64,000 bases of DNA from Bryobacteraceae bacterium (GTDB lineage: Bacteria; Acidobacteriota; Terriglobia; Bryobacterales; Bryobacteraceae). Where the stretch lies: the NCBI GenBank assembly GCA_041394945.1, contig JAWKHH010000003.1, forward strand, positions 930,001 through 994,000, read 5' to 3'. The notes below the pieces were generated by a model. That model did no database searches, was not told where the DNA came from, and saw only the letters and a list, made by a program, of their open reading frames with translations. Position numbers and translations under genes: made by a program. Positions 26,071 to 35,669 of the stretch are shown one piece after another (within the stretch, counting starts at the first letter, position 1; each line of letters starts with the position of its first letter).

Positions 26071-26745
26071 TCAGAACACCCGCCGCTTCAGCCGCGCCAC
26101 GTTGAACTTCGCCGTCTCCGCCACCGCCATCACCGCCATCACCCCCGCCTGCACCGGGTCGGTCACCACCAAATCAGCCGCCTCCGGCACCGACCCCGCC
26201 ATGTTCAAACTGATCACCAGCAGCCCCATTCCCCGAACCTCCCGCACCGCCTCCTCGATCTCGCCCCCCATCAGCGACCCCGCCAGCACCAGCGCACGCG
26301 CACGCGGCAGCCGCGCCACAGCACGCACTGCCTCCGCCAGCGGCTGCTCGCCCACCAGCGGAATCGTGTCCACTGAAATATGCTCGCCGCGGATGTTGTG
26401 CCGGTCCGCCTCTGAAATCGCGCCGATCGCCACCTGCCCCACCTGCGCCCCGCCGCCCACGATGATGATCCGCTTCCCGAAGATCCGCATCAGGCTCTGC
26501 ACCACCGTCACGTCGCGCACGATCGCGAGCGCTCGCAGATCGGCCACCAGAGCGGCCGCCTCGCCCGGAACCGTCAGTTCGAAGTAGATCGTGCTCACCG
26601 GACCCTCGGCCGTCACGATCGCCACCGACGTGATATCGCCCGAGTGCCGTAGAATCACGCCCGAGAGCTCATGCAGCACGCCGCGGCCGCTCGTCGCGTG
26701 AACCAGAATCCCGGTCTTTTCCAGCCGCTCAGTCGTCGCGGCCAA
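26071..26745 (-). CDS. ACT domain / DUF5612-like protein
   Basis: Cytoplasmic protein of 224 aa. Residues about 10-80 form an ACT-like regulatory fold (LVHATSGRGVLHELSGVILRH). The remainder (RIIIVGGGAQVGQVAIGAISEADRHNIRGEH, then LPRARALVLAGSLMGGEI) matches my recollection of the DUF5612 family, with a glycine-rich nucleotide-binding-like turn. ACT domains usually bind amino acids; the function here is not known. It overlaps the end of kdsC by 17 nt, so the two are co-translated, although no family link to KDO is established. Confidence 0.7.
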   Translation of the reverse strand: MAATTERLEKTGILVHATSGRGVLHELSGVILRHSGDITSVAIVTAEGPVSTIYFELTVPGEAAALVADLRALAIVRDVTVVQSLMRIFGKRIIIVGGGAQVGQVAIGAISEADRHNIRGEHISVDTIPLVGEQPLAEAVRAVARLPRARALVLAGSLMGGEIEEAVREVRGMGLLVISLNMAGSVPEAADLVVTDPVQAGVMAVMAVAETAKFNVARLKRRVF

Positions 26746-27271
26746 TTTCGTACTGCTCCAGAATCTCGTCCCAGTAGCCCTGCGTCTTCAGCAGGATCTC
26801 GGTCACCTCGCGCACCGCCCCGTGCCCGCCCGCGGCCGACGTCACGTAGTGCGCCGATTGCTTCACCTCGCTCCGCGCGTTCCCCGTCGCGATCCCCCAG
26901 CCCACACGCCGGAACACCACCACGTCCGTGAAGTCGTCCCCGATATAGGCGATCTCCTCCGGCGCGTAGTCCTTGAGAATCTCCTCAATGATCGGAATCT
27001 TCCCGAGGTGACCCTGGTAGCAATACTGCATGTTCACGCTCTCGGCCCGCAGTTGCACCACAGGCGAGTTGCGCCCCGTGATCACGCCCGTGCGGATCCC
27101 CTTCGCCTTCAGCCACTGGAGCGCCAGCCCGTCCTGGGTGTCGAACGACTTCGTCTCCGTCCACTCCCCGTTCGGACCCGGAATGAAGTAGATCCGCCCA
27201 TCGCTGAGCACTCCATCCACGTCCATCATGAGAAGCTTGATCTTCTTCGCGCGATCATAGACCTGTTCCAT
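26729..27271 (-). CDS. kdsC: 3-deoxy-D-manno-octulosonate 8-phosphate phosphatase
   Basis: HAD-superfamily C0-type phosphatase (180 aa) that removes the phosphate from KDO-8-P in lipopolysaccharide core synthesis. Motif I DVDGVLSDG (Asp17 nucleophile, Asp19), motif II VITGRNS, motif III Lys in the HLGKIPIIEEIL segment and motif IV YIGDDFTDVVVF. Length and the capless layout fit KdsC tetramers. YrbI-like phosphatases for other keto-sugars share these motifs, so the exact substrate is slightly uncertain. It is divergent from tilS with a 65-nt shared promoter region. With lpxB it supports an LPS-bearing outer membrane. Confidence 0.87.
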   Translation of the reverse strand: MEQVYDRAKKIKLLMMDVDGVLSDGRIYFIPGPNGEWTETKSFDTQDGLALQWLKAKGIRTGVITGRNSPVVQLRAESVNMQYCYQGHLGKIPIIEEILKDYAPEEIAYIGDDFTDVVVFRRVGWGIATGNARSEVKQSAHYVTSAAGGHGAVREVTEILLKTQGYWDEILEQYEIGRDD

Positions 27272-27336
27272 TTGATTCAGAAAGGAGAGGCTTCACGCCG
27301 CCGCGGCCTTAAGATAGGAGGGTTGGAGAAGACCCC

Positions 27337-28752
27337 GTGCTCGAACGCGTGGCGGAAACCATCTCTCGTTATAGCATGTTCCCCCTCGGCGCCCGCGTCG
27401 GCGTGGGCCTCTCCGGCGGACCCGACTCAACCGCCCTCCTCCGCGCCTTGATCGCCCTCGCTCCCCGCTGGAATCTGCACCTCACCGTTCTCCATATCAA
27501 CCACGGACTGCGCGGCGCCGAATCCGACGCCGACGAGCAATTCGTCCGCGCCACCGCCGCCGAGTTCGGCCTCCCCTGCGTCGCCACGCGCGGCGAGCCC
27601 CCTTCCTCCAACATCGAGGAGCACGCCCGCCACGCCCGCTACGCCTTCTTCGCGAAAGCCGCCCGCGAGCACGCGCTCGACCGCGTCGCCACCGGCCACA
27701 CGCTTGACGATCAGGCCGAAACCGTCCTCTTCCGCCTCCTCCGCGGCGCCGGCGCCACTGGACTCTCCGGCATCCACCCGCTCACCGCCGAGGGCGTCGC
27801 CCGCCCGCTCATTGATGTCCGCCGCGCCGAAGTCCTCGCCTGGCTTCGCGAAATCGGCCAACCCTGGCGCGAAGACTCTAGCAATACGGACCGCGCCTTC
27901 CGCCGCAACCGCATCCGCCTCGATCTCCTCCCCGCCCTTCGTTCGTGGAACCCCCGCATCGACGAAGCACTCGCCCACTCGGCCACGCTCGCCGCCGAGG
28001 ACGACGCGCACCTCGCCGCCCTCGCCGTCGAAGCGTTCGGCCAGATCTCCTCACCCTGGCGCGGGGGCGTGGTTCTCAACACCGCCGCGGTTCAGGCCCA
28101 ACCGGGCGCCATCGCCGGCCGCGTCCTCCGGCTCGCCATTGCCGCCGTCCGTGGCGATCTCCGCCGGATTGAGTGGAAACACCTGCGCCGCTTGGAAGAA
28201 ATGCTCGCCGGCCAAGGCCGTCAGTCGGCCGCTTTGCCTGGCCTGCGCGCCGTCCATTCCCTTGGCCGACTCCTGCTGATCCGCCCCGCCGGTCTCCATT
28301 TCGAGTACCGGTACGAAGGGCCCGAAGCCGCCGGCTGGCACGAACTCCCCGGCCGCCGTCTCCACGTCGGCAACCGCGCCGACACCCGCTTGGAATCTGG
28401 TTATAATAAGGGCGGCGCTCGAACCGATCGGGTCCGGGTGTATGGTGCGTGGGAGTTGCGCAACTGGAGGCCGGGGGACCGGTACCAGCCAGCGGGTTCC
28501 ACGGAGCCGGTGAAGTTGAGAGACTTGTTTCAGTTGGCTCGGATTCCCTCATGGGAAAGGCCGTCGTGGCCGATCATTAGCGATGAGGGCACGGTGGTTT
28601 GGGCCGGCCGGTTTGGGCCGGCCGCCGATGCCAGCCCGAGCCGGAACGGCAACGGCTGGCTTGAGGTGACCGAGGTGTTCGACGACACTCAGGTTTTCGA
28701 CGAGAAATTTGCGGTTTCGGAACCCGGAGCCGGGGTGGGAGCGTCCATATAG
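27337..28752 (+). CDS. tilS: tRNA(Ile)-lysidine synthetase
   Basis: ATP-dependent enzyme (471 aa) that converts the wobble C of the CAU anticodon of tRNA-Ile2 to lysidine, essential for reading AUA. PP-loop SGGPDS at 26-31; INHGLRG, ATGHTLDDQAETVLFRLLRG and RPLIDVRR follow in order. The C-terminal part has the TilS C-terminal-domain phrase ELRNWRPGDRYQPAG and KLRDLFQLARIPSWERPSWP. Start GTG at 27337 with GGAG 9 nt upstream. It lies directly before ftsH, an order seen in several phyla. Confidence 0.95.
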   Translation: MLERVAETISRYSMFPLGARVGVGLSGGPDSTALLRALIALAPRWNLHLTVLHINHGLRGAESDADEQFVRATAAEFGLPCVATRGEPPSSNIEEHARHARYAFFAKAAREHALDRVATGHTLDDQAETVLFRLLRGAGATGLSGIHPLTAEGVARPLIDVRRAEVLAWLREIGQPWREDSSNTDRAFRRNRIRLDLLPALRSWNPRIDEALAHSATLAAEDDAHLAALAVEAFGQISSPWRGGVVLNTAAVQAQPGAIAGRVLRLAIAAVRGDLRRIEWKHLRRLEEMLAGQGRQSAALPGLRAVHSLGRLLLIRPAGLHFEYRYEGPEAAGWHELPGRRLHVGNRADTRLESGYNKGGARTDRVRVYGAWELRNWRPGDRYQPAGSTEPVKLRDLFQLARIPSWERPSWPIISDEGTVVWAGRFGPAADASPSRNGNGWLEVTEVFDDTQVFDEKFAVSEPGAGVGASI

Positions 28753-28833
28753 TTGTCGGAAGCGATTGTCTTGGATGAGTGTGACGGCGAGAGTGCTCCA
28801 AGGGCGCTTTCGGGAGGCAGCAGGTAGCTTTTC

Positions 28834-30741
<1,908 letters not shown>

Positions 30742-30756
30742 ACGGGCTCCTCGAGG

Positions 30757-31392
30757 ATGCCCGTTCCCCCGTTCCCGGTCTATCTGTTCGACGTCGACGG
30801 CACGCTGCTCGACTCGGCTCGTGACATCTGCGGCGCCGTCCAAACGGTGCTCGCCAAGACCCGCGCCAACGATGTACCGTTCGAGTTTCTACGCAACTAC
30901 GTCGGCCATCACCTGATCGACATGTTCCGCGACGTTCTCCCGGAACTCTCGGAAGAGGAACACTGGACGCTCATCCACGAGTACCGCGCCATTTACCCGG
31001 AGCGCGGCCACCGGATGACCCGGCCCTACGACGGCGTCACGGAAGCCCTCGCCGCCCTCGGCGGCCGCAAATCCACCGCCACCACCAAAAGCACGCAGAC
31101 CGCCCGCCTCGTGCTCGAAAAGTTCGGCCTCGCGCCCCACTTCGAGCACGTCCAGGGCACCGATGGCTTCCCGAGCAAACCCGCGCCTGACGTGATCCAC
31201 AAGTCCTTCGAGATCCTCGGAGTCCGCCCCGAAGACTGCCTCCTCGTCGGCGACGCCGGCCCCGACATGGAAGCCGGACGCCGCGCCGGAGTGAAGATCT
31301 GCGCCGTCCGCTGGGGCTACGGCAACCACGCCGAGATGGCCCGATGGGAACCCGACTACTGGATCGAACACCCCTCCGAACTCCTCGGCTGA
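30757..31392 (+). CDS. HAD phosphatase, phosphoglycolate phosphatase-like
   Basis: Haloacid-dehalogenase family phosphatase (211 aa) with a helical C1 cap. Motif I FDVDGTLLDS (Asp12, Asp14), motif II Thr/Ser in TATTKST, motif III Lys in FPSKPAPDVI, motif IV LLVGDAGPDMEAG. This profile matches Gph/PpaX-type enzymes acting on small phosphoesters such as 2-phosphoglycolate; pyrophosphatase activity is also possible. It starts 15 nt after ftsH and is likely part of the same transcript. Confidence 0.85.
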   Translation: MPVPPFPVYLFDVDGTLLDSARDICGAVQTVLAKTRANDVPFEFLRNYVGHHLIDMFRDVLPELSEEEHWTLIHEYRAIYPERGHRMTRPYDGVTEALAALGGRKSTATTKSTQTARLVLEKFGLAPHFEHVQGTDGFPSKPAPDVIHKSFEILGVRPEDCLLVGDAGPDMEAGRRAGVKICAVRWGYGNHAEMARWEPDYWIEHPSELLG

Positions 31393-31413
31393 ACTCACGC
31401 TAAAATACCGGCA

Positions 31414-32298
31414 ATGAAACGCCGGCATTTTCTCTCCGCCCCCATGGCCTCTCTCGCCCTCCCCGCGCTCGCCCCCGCGCAGGCCCCCGCCGGGAAGCCG
31501 TTCCGCATCTCGCTCGCCCAGTGGTCCCTCCACCGCGCCATCGGAAGCCGCCTCATCACCAACCTCGACTTCCCGCGCATCGCCCGCGAGCAGTTCGGCA
31601 TCGAGGGACTCGAGTTCGTCAACACGCTCTGGATGTCGCCCACCGCCAGCTACATCGAAACCCTCCGCCGCAACATGCGCGACACCGGTACCCAGTGCGT
31701 CCTGATCATGTGCGACGGCGAAGGCTTCATGGGCCACCCGGAGCGCGCCGAGCGAGCCAAGGCGGTGGCGAATCACCATAAGTGGGTCGATATCACCGCG
31801 GAACTCGGCGGCCACTCGATCCGCACCAACATGTACCCCGGCCCCACGCAGCCGAAGACGCCCGCCGAGATCGACGACTTCCTCAACCGTTGCGCCGAGA
31901 GCTACAAATCGCTCGGCGAATACGCCAAGGCTCGTAACATCAACGTGATCATCGAGAACCACGGCGGCATCTCCTCGGACGCCGACGTCGTCGTCGGCCT
32001 CATGAAGAAGGTGAACCTGCCGAATGTCGGAACCCTCCCCGACTTCGGCAACTTCCCCAAGGAAGCCGACAAGTACGAAGCCGTCCGTAAGATGATGCCC
32101 TACGCCAAGGGCGTCAGCTTCAAGTGCCTCGACTTCTCCCCCGACGGCAACGAAACCACTATCGACGTCGACCGCATGATCAAAATCGTCGTCGAAGCCC
32201 GCTACAGCAACTGGATCGGCATCGAATACGAAGGCCGCCGCCTCACCGAGTTCGAAGGCATCCAGGCCGGCAAGCGGTTCCTCGAGCGCTATTTCTAG
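31414..32298 (+). CDS. Exported TIM-barrel sugar isomerase/epimerase-like protein
   Basis: AP-endonuclease-2/xylose-isomerase-like TIM barrel (294 aa). The N-terminus KRRHFLSAPMASLALPALAPAQA resembles a Tat signal, as is common for this family in Acidobacteria and Planctomycetes. Metal-ligand candidates are VIIENHGGISSD (Glu, His), GTLPDFGNF (Asp), SFKCLDFSPDG and the final IGIEYEG (Glu). Likely acts on a keto/aldo sugar in the periplasm; the reaction is not predictable. Its stop abuts the stop of the convergent serine hydrolase with no gap. Confidence 0.85.
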   Translation: MKRRHFLSAPMASLALPALAPAQAPAGKPFRISLAQWSLHRAIGSRLITNLDFPRIAREQFGIEGLEFVNTLWMSPTASYIETLRRNMRDTGTQCVLIMCDGEGFMGHPERAERAKAVANHHKWVDITAELGGHSIRTNMYPGPTQPKTPAEIDDFLNRCAESYKSLGEYAKARNINVIIENHGGISSDADVVVGLMKKVNLPNVGTLPDFGNFPKEADKYEAVRKMMPYAKGVSFKCLDFSPDGNETTIDVDRMIKIVVEARYSNWIGIEYEGRRLTEFEGIQAGKRFLERYF

Positions 32299-33447
32299 CT
32301 AACCCCGATGCACGCGCCGCGCGAAAGCCGGCGAAAGCTCCTGGATCAGTTTCCATCCTTTCTCGCCGTTGGTGAGAATCACGTAGCCCGATTTCCGCGC
32401 CGGCGACATCTCCGCCAGCGAGTGGAAGCCCTGCTGATCGCCGCCATGACTCACGAGTTCGCCATACTCCGCCGTCTTCGCGACCTTCCACCCCAGCGCC
32501 CACCATATCTCGTACCCGGGGCCCGCTTCCACCTTCACCTGCGGCGCCAACATCCGCGCGACCGCCGGCGCGCCCAGCCGGAACGAGTCCGCCGGCCGGG
32601 GATCCATCGTCGCGATCAGGAACCGCGCATAGTCCGCCGCCGTCGTCAGCAACCCGCCCATCGATCCATATCGCGCGGCATCCGCCGCCGTGTACCTCGG
32701 CTCCGGCAGCGGCCGGCCCTGTTCGTCATGAGGCCGCGCCAGCGCCTTCGCGATCCCGGCGTGCCAAACGTACCCCGACAAACCCATCCCCAGCGGCCGC
32801 AGGACATTGGCGCGCATGTACCCGTCGAAGTCCGTGGCGCACACCCGCAGATCCATTTCGTAGGTCCCGCAAGGCGAATCGAACGTGCGCCCCGCCAGCC
32901 GCGTCACCACCGACTGCAGGTACGCATAGCCTTCGCCCGAGTACTGCCACTTCGCGCCGGGCCGAAACTGTATTCGCAACGGATTCGCCCGTGACCGGAT
33001 GTCGGGAAACCCGCACGTGTGCGACAGCACATGCCGCGCGCTGATGAGGTCGAGCCGCGGGTCTCCCTCGACGTATCGCTCCGGCGTGTAGCGGACCAGC
33101 GGCGTGTCAAGGTCGATGACGCCGCGTTCGTGAAGCTGCATCACCGCGTAGGCGAACACCGGCTTGCTCATGGACGCAGCCTCGAAAATCGTGCGATCGC
33201 TCACCGCCGATCCCGACGCTCGGTCCCGCACTCCGATCCCGCACGTCCAAACCAGCTTCGCGTTTCGAATCACCGCCAGGGAAACGCCGGGAACATGATT
33301 CCTCGCCGCGCTGTCGGCGGCCTGTCTCTCGAGGTCGGCGAACGGCCCGCCCCGCGACCGCGCGCCAGAGCATCCTCCCAGAACGGCCAGCGGAATCCCG
33401 AAGCAGCCGCGCCGCGGAAAATCACGCCTACTTCGCGAGTTCCCCAT
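32299..33447 (-). CDS. Tat-exported lipoprotein serine hydrolase, class C beta-lactamase fold
   Basis: Penicillin-binding/beta-lactamase class C-like esterase (382 aa). The N-terminus combines an SRRDF twin-arginine motif with a lipobox LGGC (Cys26), so it should be exported folded and anchored by lipid. Catalytic S92-M-S-K95 (SxxK). The second motif reads YSGEGY, with Gly where class C enzymes have Asn. The third motif is SHGGDQQGF (HGG rather than KTG), as in EstB-type esterases. Start taken at the ATG at 33447, overlapping the nitrilase gene by 20 nt; it encodes a proper Tat lipoprotein signal. Confidence 0.85.
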   Translation of the reverse strand: MGNSRSRRDFPRRGCFGIPLAVLGGCSGARSRGGPFADLERQAADSAARNHVPGVSLAVIRNAKLVWTCGIGVRDRASGSAVSDRTIFEAASMSKPVFAYAVMQLHERGVIDLDTPLVRYTPERYVEGDPRLDLISARHVLSHTCGFPDIRSRANPLRIQFRPGAKWQYSGEGYAYLQSVVTRLAGRTFDSPCGTYEMDLRVCATDFDGYMRANVLRPLGMGLSGYVWHAGIAKALARPHDEQGRPLPEPRYTAADAARYGSMGGLLTTAADYARFLIATMDPRPADSFRLGAPAVARMLAPQVKVEAGPGYEIWWALGWKVAKTAEYGELVSHGGDQQGFHSLAEMSPARKSGYVILTNGEKGWKLIQELSPAFARRVHRG

Positions 33448-34252
33448 ACAGCTCCGCCCGCCGGTGCCGGATCGGCCCGGAGCCCACCTTGTCCGAAGGA
33501 TCGATCGTCGCGTACACAAGCTCCTCCACCCCCGCGTCCTGGGCCACTACCGTACCCTTCGGATCGATCACCAGAGTCCGGTTCGGATGCACGAACGCCA
33601 CCCACACGCCGTTCTCATACGCCCGCGTCCGCATCATGGTATCGTTCATCTCCCCGTACGCGCCCCACGCCGGAACCAGGATCACCTGCGCGCCCTTGAG
33701 CGCCAGAATCCGCGACGTCTCCGGCAACTGCCTGTCCATGCAAATGAGCGTCCCCCAACGTCCATGCGGCGTATCGACCACAGGAAACGCCGCGCCCTTC
33801 GTATTGAACGGCTCATCGTCGGCCGTATGCGTCTTTGAGTAATGCGTCACCAACTCCCCGCCGGGCCCGAACACCGCCACCGAGTTCCACATCTTCCCAT
33901 CCCGCGACTCGGCGAACCCAAGCAGTAGGTGAACGTGTAACTCCCGCGCCAGCGCCCGCACGCGGCCCACCAGCGAACCGTCGATCCGCTCGCCCACCTC
34001 GCGGTACCGCGCCGCCGTCAGGTCCGGCACACGCTTCTCGTTGCCCACGTAGCCTTCGAGGAACCCCTCCGGCGTCACGATCACCTGGGCCCCCTCGGCC
34101 GCCGCCCGCCGCGCCAGCCGTTCGAGCGTCGCGAAGTTCGCGGCCTTGTCCCAGTTCTTCGGCGTCACCCGGATCGCGGCGAGCTTGAACGCGCGCGGAG
34201 GCTCGGCGGCGAAAACGGCCGAAGCGGTCAAGAGGAAGCACACCAGGCGCAT
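33428..34252 (-). CDS. Secreted nitrilase-superfamily amidohydrolase
   Basis: Carbon-nitrogen hydrolase (274 aa from the ATG at 34252; ATG at 34270 also possible). Signal peptide MRLVCFLLTASAVFA, unusual because most family members are cytoplasmic. Catalytic triad: Glu62 in VTPEGFLEGY, Lys140 in THYSKTHTADDEPF, Cys171 in TLICMDRQLPE. The fold strands LAAIRVTPKNWDKA and ILVPAWG are present. Substrate unknown (amide or carbamoyl). It starts 7 nt after the Cas6-like gene and overlaps the lipoprotein hydrolase downstream. Confidence 0.87.
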   Translation of the reverse strand: MRLVCFLLTASAVFAAEPPRAFKLAAIRVTPKNWDKAANFATLERLARRAAAEGAQVIVTPEGFLEGYVGNEKRVPDLTAARYREVGERIDGSLVGRVRALARELHVHLLLGFAESRDGKMWNSVAVFGPGGELVTHYSKTHTADDEPFNTKGAAFPVVDTPHGRWGTLICMDRQLPETSRILALKGAQVILVPAWGAYGEMNDTMMRTRAYENGVWVAFVHPNRTLVIDPKGTVVAQDAGVEELVYATIDPSDKVGSGPIRHRRAELYGELAK

Positions 34253-34259
34253 GAGGAAG

Positions 34260-35078
34260 TCATACCGCATCGAGCACGTCGACGGCAATCGCCCCCTTCC
34301 CCCACACGGTCTGGCGACCCACGCCGGTCCACGCCGCCGCCCGCAGCCACGGCACGAACTCGCCAAGCGTCCCTTCGTATTCGGCCTCGCCCACGAACCC
34401 GCCGATCGCATGCGTCTGCCCGGTCCGCGCGCTCCGCCGTTCCACTTCCACCGGAGCCACCCGGCACGCCGTCATCGCCACATCGCGCGCCCGCTCGCCC
34501 ATCCCGCGAAAATCGCACTCGATCGCTCCCGATCCGTACAACCGCGCGAGCGTCGCCACGCGATCCCGCGCCCGCCCGAACAACACCCCGAACTCCGGCC
34601 ACGCGGCGAGCCCTTCGTCGGCCTTCAACTCGGTCGGCGTCAGGAACCGCACCCGCAGTCGGGACGCGCGCTCCGCTTCCAGGCACACTCGCACCTCGCG
34701 CGACTCCACTCGCACCAGCCGCGCCCGTCCCCGCCCCGGACCGAACCCCTCCTCGCCCAACCGCACGAGCGCCGCTCTGTACGGTTCCAACTCGCCGCCG
34801 AACAAATGCAAATCGAATCCAAACTCCGCGCCCGGACTCACGCGCATCCCATCGAGATGAGCCGCCCGGAACACGAACGGTCGCGGAGCATCCACAAGCC
34901 CGCTCGGGCCTCCCAAAGCCGCTGGTTCAAAGATGCGCGAGTAGGCCTCCGGCGCCGCAGTCGCCCTTAGGCACAGTCCAAACCCGCCCCGCAGCACGTT
35001 ACCGGCCTTTCCGGGAGGGAAGTAGACCGGGTCCACCGCGCGGAACGAGAAGCGCGCCGGCTGCAGTGAGAAATACAC
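34260..35078 (-). CDS. Cas6-like RAMP-fold protein (orphan)
   Basis: Protein of 272 aa resembling CRISPR pre-crRNA endoribonuclease Cas6 of the type with two ferredoxin-like folds. N-terminal half: AVDPVYFPPGKAGNVLRGGFGLCLR, RIFEPAAL, PRPFVFR and FGFDLHLFG follow the family order. Middle: GEEGFGPGRGRARL. C-terminus: the glycine-rich loop WTGVGRQTVWGKG. His74, His91 and a His near 225 are candidate catalytic residues. The Cys pairs of many homologues are lacking. There are no cas1/cas2, effector genes or repeat arrays in this window. It lies 15 nt after the Panacea gene and 7 nt before the nitrilase, so it may have a non-CRISPR role. Confidence 0.7.
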   Translation of the reverse strand: MYFSLQPARFSFRAVDPVYFPPGKAGNVLRGGFGLCLRATAAPEAYSRIFEPAALGGPSGLVDAPRPFVFRAAHLDGMRVSPGAEFGFDLHLFGGELEPYRAALVRLGEEGFGPGRGRARLVRVESREVRVCLEAERASRLRVRFLTPTELKADEGLAAWPEFGVLFGRARDRVATLARLYGSGAIECDFRGMGERARDVAMTACRVAPVEVERRSARTGQTHAIGGFVGEAEYEGTLGEFVPWLRAAAWTGVGRQTVWGKGAIAVDVLDAV

Positions 35079-35093
35079 TACAAGCTGAACGCC

Positions 35094-35669
35094 TCAGATC
35101 AGGCTCGCCCGCCGGAGCGCTTCATACCAGGAACTAATCTCCGCCTCCGCAAACTTGTCCTTCTTCACGCGCTGGAACTCCGAGATCACGTCTTCTTTCG
35201 ACGGGTCGCGTTGGCAGATCCCCTTCAGCCGATGGAACGCGAAATGTAACGTCGCGACCAGCTCTAGTATCTGTGGAGAAAACCGTCCCAGGTTTTTCAC
35301 GACGGCATCGATCTTCGTGCGCGAAGGCTCGATCAGGCGGCCGTACGCTCCTAACAGTTCCTGAGCGTTCTCTCCCAATCGGTAGTCAGAATAGGAGCGG
35401 GGATCCTTGCTCATGTCTCGAATGACATCATCCGCCAGGAGAGAATCGACGGCAAAAGTAACCGTTTCCGAATAGGGCCCGTATGTGTAGATCTCGAACT
35501 TGCACGGAATCGGGACCCCTACAGCTCGGGCGAAATAGACAAGCTTCTGCATCGCCGTCCTGCCAAGATAGTGACCGCTGCCGATTTGACTCTCGTAGGA
35601 CCCGACGATTGCCGCTATAAACGCAGAGCAGGGATCGTTTGAATATACCAGTTCATCCGATTGCTTCAT
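35094..35669 (-). CDS. Panacea (DUF4065/SocA-like) domain protein
   Basis: Protein of 191 aa with the Panacea/DUF4065 signature in its first half: RTAMQKLVYFARAVGVPIP, FEIYTYGPYSETV, then SLLADDVI and a helical C-terminal half. Panacea domains are known as antitoxins for many unrelated toxins and as protease adaptors (SocA). The ATG overlaps the stop of the HD gene by 4 nt (ATGA), the tight linkage usual for two-gene toxin-antitoxin or defence pairs. Base composition is visibly lower in GC than the flanks, suggesting transfer together with the HD gene. No partner other than the HD gene is adjacent. Confidence 0.72.
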   Translation of the reverse strand: MKQSDELVYSNDPCSAFIAAIVGSYESQIGSGHYLGRTAMQKLVYFARAVGVPIPCKFEIYTYGPYSETVTFAVDSLLADDVIRDMSKDPRSYSDYRLGENAQELLGAYGRLIEPSRTKIDAVVKNLGRFSPQILELVATLHFAFHRLKGICQRDPSKEDVISEFQRVKKDKFAEAEISSWYEALRRASLI

